Assembly (NCBI RefSeq): GCF_014349235.1
Contig: NZ_JACSOH010000014.1
Location: 1 to 64,000, forward strand
Direction of reading: 5' to 3'
From: Cytophaga sp. FL35
GTDB lineage: Bacteria; Bacteroidota; Bacteroidia; Flavobacteriales; Flavobacteriaceae
Length of the DNA: 64,000 nt
Position numbers and translations under genes: made by a program. A model generated the notes under the pieces. The model made no database searches and was not told where the DNA came from. It was given only the letters and a program-made list of their open reading frames with translations. This document shows positions 60,170 to 64,000 of the stretch, piece after piece (positions within the stretch are counted from its first letter, which is position 1; every line of letters starts with the position of its first letter).

Positions 60170-61879
60170 TTAGGCTACCATAATAGATTTACTCATTTTA
60201 TGGTCCTGCACTTGAATACGGTATATATATTTGCCTGCTGCCAAATGACCGGGCATACTTTCCTTTATATTTATTTCGTTGGCCCCAGCGGACATTATGG
60301 TGTTTCGAACGGTGCCCACGCTTTGCCCTACTATATTAAATAACTGAATATCTATATGCGCTGTTACAGGCATTTCTATGTAAATATGTGGAGCGTCATC
60401 CGTTGGGTAAAACGGTTTGTGGACAATAGCATTTATTTCTGCACTACTTGGTACTACGGGACTTTCCGCTTGGCTGTCTGGAGTGGTAGGAATGGTAGGC
60501 TCTCCATCACTGTACGCAATTTCAGGAAAATCGGTTCCACTACAATTAAAACCTAAATTGACTGGAGCGTAGGGGTGGTCCAGTAAGTGTTGTTCTACCA
60601 GTGGAATAGGTACACAGAGCCATTCTGCCAATACGGTGGCATATAAGTCCCTAAAATCCATGGTGTATTCCAAATTTCCTCGGCCATCCGGGTTTTCCAA
60701 GGTGGGGTGTTCCCCAACAAAGGCACTGCCTTCAAGACCTTTGCCAAAGAAAAGGGTAGGGGCCGCTTTCCCGTGATCGGTACCATTGGAGCCGTTTTCA
60801 AAAATACGTCTACCAAATTCTGAAAAGGTCATACTTAATACTTTATCATCCTGTTGGGTGTAGCCAAGGTCTTCGTAAAAGTTGTTTATGGCGATGGATA
60901 AATTACTCATAAGTCGCTCATGCGCCAATGGTTGATTGCCGTGAGTGTCAAAACCTCCCATAGAGATCATATACACCTTGGTACCCAAATTACCTTTGAT
61001 CAAACGGGCCAAAAGTGCCAATTGTCGGGCAAATCCGTTATCTTGATATTCTACCTGGTTCTGACCTCGGGACCAAGCATCATGTATGATGCCAGAATAT
61101 TCATAAGTGGTATTGGCTACACCTCTTAAAAATTTCAATTGGTCACCGTACATACAATCATTGAACAAAGTATCATCTAGACCATATCTTACACCGGATT
61201 CTGCAATTTCTTCCAATTGTTGAACATTGGAGGTTACAAAGGCATAATTGGTTTCTTCTCCTTGAAAAACCAAGCTTCCAAACTGACCTATTTGAATGGC
61301 CGCCGGCGCTGGAGGCGGAGAAATGAGATAGTCTGGATATGTGTTTTCAAAATGTCTTCCCATCCAACCGGTATTCAATCCTTTAAAACCCGTTGTTGCT
61401 AAATCCGTATTGGCAAAAATATCGGACCCCGTAAAATGGGAAAGGCTTTGACCTTCATATCCTACGCCGTGAACCGCTTTAAATTGTCCGGTATCCCACA
61501 TGGCTTCTATGGATTTCATATAGGAGGGTACACCAAATTCATCCGTAAGTTTTAAAACCTTACTTTCCGGAATATAGATATTGGGCCTGGCATTGGCATA
61601 TTGGTCATACTGTTCTATGGGTATGACCGTACTTAATCCATCATTGCCGCCTGCCAAGCGAATGAGGATTAAAATGTTATCCGTTTCGGCGGCTGAAATA
61701 GCCGAGGTTAAAGGTGATGGTGCCGATGCCGTTAAAAAATTGGAACCAAGCATCATAGAGCCTGAACCGGCAATTCCTAAGGCTTGCAAAAACGAACGTC
61801 TGCTCCAAGTTTTGTGTTCTTGGTCGTGGCCCTCATGCTGAAGACCTTTGTATGGGGAATTATGATGATTGTCGCACAT
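60170..61879 (-). CDS. DUF1501 protein with Tat-type signal and type IX sorting tail
   Basis: 569 aa. A twin-arginine signal (WSRRSFLQALGIAGSGSM) leads into DUF1501, an alkaline-phosphatase-like fold (ILIRLAGGNDGLSTVIP, SMGGFDTHGNQ). The last 80 residues (INIKESMPGHLAAGKYIYRI and on) form a type A sorting domain for type IX secretion, so the protein is probably placed on or beyond the outer membrane. The Tat and T9SS signals together are unusual but recur in this family. It is the second gene of a pair, 9 bp after the DUF1800 gene. Confidence 0.9.
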   Translation of the reverse strand: MCDNHHNSPYKGLQHEGHDQEHKTWSRRSFLQALGIAGSGSMMLGSNFLTASAPSPLTSAISAAETDNILILIRLAGGNDGLSTVIPIEQYDQYANARPNIYIPESKVLKLTDEFGVPSYMKSIEAMWDTGQFKAVHGVGYEGQSLSHFTGSDIFANTDLATTGFKGLNTGWMGRHFENTYPDYLISPPPAPAAIQIGQFGSLVFQGEETNYAFVTSNVQQLEEIAESGVRYGLDDTLFNDCMYGDQLKFLRGVANTTYEYSGIIHDAWSRGQNQVEYQDNGFARQLALLARLIKGNLGTKVYMISMGGFDTHGNQPLAHERLMSNLSIAINNFYEDLGYTQQDDKVLSMTFSEFGRRIFENGSNGTDHGKAAPTLFFGKGLEGSAFVGEHPTLENPDGRGNLEYTMDFRDLYATVLAEWLCVPIPLVEQHLLDHPYAPVNLGFNCSGTDFPEIAYSDGEPTIPTTPDSQAESPVVPSSAEINAIVHKPFYPTDDAPHIYIEMPVTAHIDIQLFNIVGQSVGTVRNTIMSAGANEINIKESMPGHLAAGKYIYRIQVQDHKMSKSIMVA

Positions 61880-61888
61880 AGCTGTAGG

Positions 61889-63382
61889 TTATTTAAGTTG
61901 AAATTCAGGTTGTCTCCCTAGGTATTGTAGCAGCAAGTAAACTTGGGATGGCCCCTCCATAGAGGTTTGTAGGGTCCACGTGGGGGTGGAACCACCTTCA
62001 TAGTATTGTTCTTGAACATCGCTTCTAAAAACGGTGTAGGCTTTATCGTATTCAGATTCATTAAGAAGACCTTTGGGCAAAATAAAATCGATTATGGCCC
62101 GTGCAATGATATCTGGGTTGTTACTGGTCATGCCATCCATGCCGGTCAAGGAGAGACCAAGGTTCCTAAATTGTTCAGGGTCTTCATCAAAAAACTCTTC
62201 AAGCATGCTCTCAATGGTCAACCATCTACCAATCATGAAATTGGTATTGATCCAGGTACGGTCTCTTTGCCATCCGTTCACATCAAAAGGATTGAACATG
62301 ACTTGACTTAGTAAACCACTGTAATTGATAACGGTTTCAACGGTGGTGTCCGTTCTATTAAAACTTGACTCTTTTAGTAAATTAAAATAAAGGTCGTACG
62401 GACTTTTGATTATGACACCAATTGCTTCTTCATCAAAGAAATGTTGACTTTTAAATAATTGGGATAGTACGGGGGCTATTTCAAAGTTGTTGGATAAAAA
62501 AGTAGTGGCCATGCCGTCTATTATTGTTTGGGCATTGCCAGCGGCATCTTTTGAATCTGGGTGCACAAAAAACTCGTAAAGCTTTCGGCATATAAAATCG
62601 GCAATTTCATTGGGCCGTTGCTCAAATAAGATATCTATGACATCATCATACCCCCAATTTCCGGTCTGCCCCAGGATGGTCTTAGAGCCTTCATCATGCC
62701 TATCTGCCCTAAAAGTTACCTGTTCACAACCTAATTCTCCTCTTTCAACATATCCTGTTAAAGCCTTTGCTGTTTCAATGATATCTTGTTCCGTATAACC
62801 TATTCCCTCGCCTAGGGTGAACAATTCGTAAAGTTCACGGGCGTAGTTTTCGTTGGGATTGTTTCCGTTGTTATAAACACCATCTAGGTAATATAGCATG
62901 GCACTAGTGAGGCCAATTTCACTAACGAAAGTTTTGAAGTTACCTAGGGAATTTCTTTGTAAGCAATCAATATAATGGTATAAAAAGCTATTACAGTTGT
63001 ATACTTCCAGTTGCGTTACAAAATGGTTGCTCCAAAAGAAACTAAGTCTGTCCCTAAGATTATTGTCCAACATTTGATTGGCATAGGCGAGGCTAAATTC
63101 TCCTTTTTGCTGCCTTACCATGGCATCTCTCTGTTGATCGTCTTCGGGATAATTACTGTTGTTCCAGTTGGCCCAAGTAGGAGCCGCAATGGGAGCTTGG
63201 TTGATGGCTTGGTTGATCAAATTGTCTACCAAAGTGCCGGCATTTTGTCCTTCTGCTTGATCGATAGTCGCAGCAGAAGCGCTAAACCCCAGACGTCTGT
63301 AAAGATGTGCAGCTTTGGACCGGTCCAAAGGTGTGTTATACGGTGCTAGGGATCCCGTATTACAGTTGATAAAGTATTCCAT
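61889..63382 (-). CDS. DUF1800 protein
   Basis: 497 aa. Typical entry AAHLYRRLGFSASAATIDQA and the helical core with LSFFWSNHFVTQLEVYN and NPNENYARELYELFTLG identify DUF1800. This family is nearly always encoded beside DUF1501, as here, and the pair is assumed to work together on an exported substrate, but the activity is unknown to me. No signal peptide is obvious, which is common for this family; export may depend on the partner. Confidence 0.9.
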   Translation of the reverse strand: MEYFINCNTGSLAPYNTPLDRSKAAHLYRRLGFSASAATIDQAEGQNAGTLVDNLINQAINQAPIAAPTWANWNNSNYPEDDQQRDAMVRQQKGEFSLAYANQMLDNNLRDRLSFFWSNHFVTQLEVYNCNSFLYHYIDCLQRNSLGNFKTFVSEIGLTSAMLYYLDGVYNNGNNPNENYARELYELFTLGEGIGYTEQDIIETAKALTGYVERGELGCEQVTFRADRHDEGSKTILGQTGNWGYDDVIDILFEQRPNEIADFICRKLYEFFVHPDSKDAAGNAQTIIDGMATTFLSNNFEIAPVLSQLFKSQHFFDEEAIGVIIKSPYDLYFNLLKESSFNRTDTTVETVINYSGLLSQVMFNPFDVNGWQRDRTWINTNFMIGRWLTIESMLEEFFDEDPEQFRNLGLSLTGMDGMTSNNPDIIARAIIDFILPKGLLNESEYDKAYTVFRSDVQEQYYEGGSTPTWTLQTSMEGPSQVYLLLQYLGRQPEFQLK

Positions 63383-63576
63383 AATTTTTGTAGGCTTTAA
63401 GAACCGTTTATGTGTTTGGGGTCAATTCTTAACGAACAAGCGTTTTGGATAGTATGGGGTTTGCAGTATTTTCGATGTATGACGTATAGATTTACGGGTA
63501 GGTATGCAATTTTAGGTGTTAAGGGACCCAAGTTTTCGATGAACTACCTCTTTTTTTAACCACAAATCAATGAGAA

Positions 63577-63936
63577 ATGGGAAAGCATAATGAATTTGGA
63601 AAGGAAGGAGAAAAACTAGCAGTAGACCATTTAATTGCTAAAGGATATGAGATAAGGGAGAAAAATTACAGGTATCTAAAGGCTGAAATAGACATTATTG
63701 CCCAAAAGGATGGTGTTTTAGGTATTGTTGAGGTTAGGGCACGGAGTAACGACCAAATAATACCCATAGCCGAAACCATCACTCCCAAGAAAATTAAATT
63801 GTTGGTGGCCGCTGCAGACAATTATGTCACAGAAAATGAACTGGATGTGGAGGTAAGGTTTGATGTAATTACCATTCTAAAAAATAATAAGATGTTTAAA
63901 ATAGAGCATTTGGAAAGTGCTTTCTATCATTTTTGA
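63577..63936 (+). CDS. YraN/UPF0102 endonuclease-like protein
   Basis: 119 aa with the family's restriction-endonuclease-like fold. FGKEGEKLAVDHLIAKGY begins the protein. KAEIDIIAQKDGVLGIVEVRAR contains the Asp and Glu-x-Arg of the PD-(D/E)XK core, with Arg where Lys is usual. The precise DNA role is not established. It is complete within the window and unlinked to its divergent neighbour. Confidence 0.93.
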   Translation: MGKHNEFGKEGEKLAVDHLIAKGYEIREKNYRYLKAEIDIIAQKDGVLGIVEVRARSNDQIIPIAETITPKKIKLLVAAADNYVTENELDVEVRFDVITILKNNKMFKIEHLESAFYHF

Positions 63937-64000
63937 GAGAAAAGTAGTCTGTTCTTATATTTTTCGATTTTTAGTATTTACACAATTTGTTTTATTTATA

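Overview
The window looks like a chromosome segment of a flavobacterium (phylum Bacteroidota, probably a marine Flavobacteriaceae). It is AT-rich. Several gene starts have the Bacteroidota promoter form (TTG, about 19-21 nt, TAnnTTTG), Shine-Dalgarno sites are inconspicuous, and one secreted protein carries a type IX secretion sorting tail. About 30 kb is a flexirubin-type (aryl polyene plus dialkylresorcinol) pigment locus. Genus cannot be read from the sequence alone.

Layout. (1) 1-5338 is the end of a mobile island: an XRE regulator cut by the window edge, a sigma factor / small protein / ImmA-IrrE protease operon, a small conserved protein, two consecutive genes each with an apparent frameshift (one soluble, one membrane), and a 77-aa unknown. 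It ends exactly at a 20-bp fragment of a tRNA 3' end, most likely tRNA-Asp, followed by that tRNA's intact terminator. I read this as the attachment-site junction. (2) 5.5-9.5 kb holds an RluA-type pseudouridine synthase and a two-domain GH43 lipoprotein. (3) 9.6-14.6 kb is a probable sigma-54 circuit. A histidine kinase and an NtrC-type activator form an operon with a strong -24/-12 promoter. A second -24/-12 promoter precedes a GreA/Rnk-like protein, an unknown, a two-domain universal stress protein and a 37-aa membrane peptide. (4) 14.8-18.1 kb holds a TPR histidine kinase with a LuxR-type regulator, and a short SSB without the acidic tail.

(5) 18.2-50.7 kb is the pigment cluster, almost all on the minus strand with many 1-20 bp overlaps. 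Aromatic amino acid ammonia-lyase would supply the aryl starter. Two ACPs, several ketosynthases (one lacking the active-site Cys), a ketoreductase and three hotdog dehydratase-like proteins would build the polyene. DarB and DarA would make the dialkylresorcinol. LpxL-like and PlsC-like acyltransferases, a methyltransferase, a FAD halogenase-like enzyme, a CrtI-like oxidoreductase and a JmjC protein are candidates for joining and tailoring. A LolA-like protein, an MMPL exporter and an ABC transporter would handle transport to the envelope. The exporter is fused to an acyltransferase and to what looks like a decayed methyltransferase domain. No adenylate-forming ligase for the aryl starter is visible in the window.

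(6) 50.7-64 kb is housekeeping and accessory: secreted hypothetical, class C beta-lactamase-like hydrolase, PAP2 phosphatase, nucleoside hydrolase, histone-deacetylase-family protein, Tex, methionyl-tRNA synthetase, a DUF1800/DUF1501 secreted pair, and YraN. No rRNA, complete tRNA, CRISPR array or insertion sequence was found.
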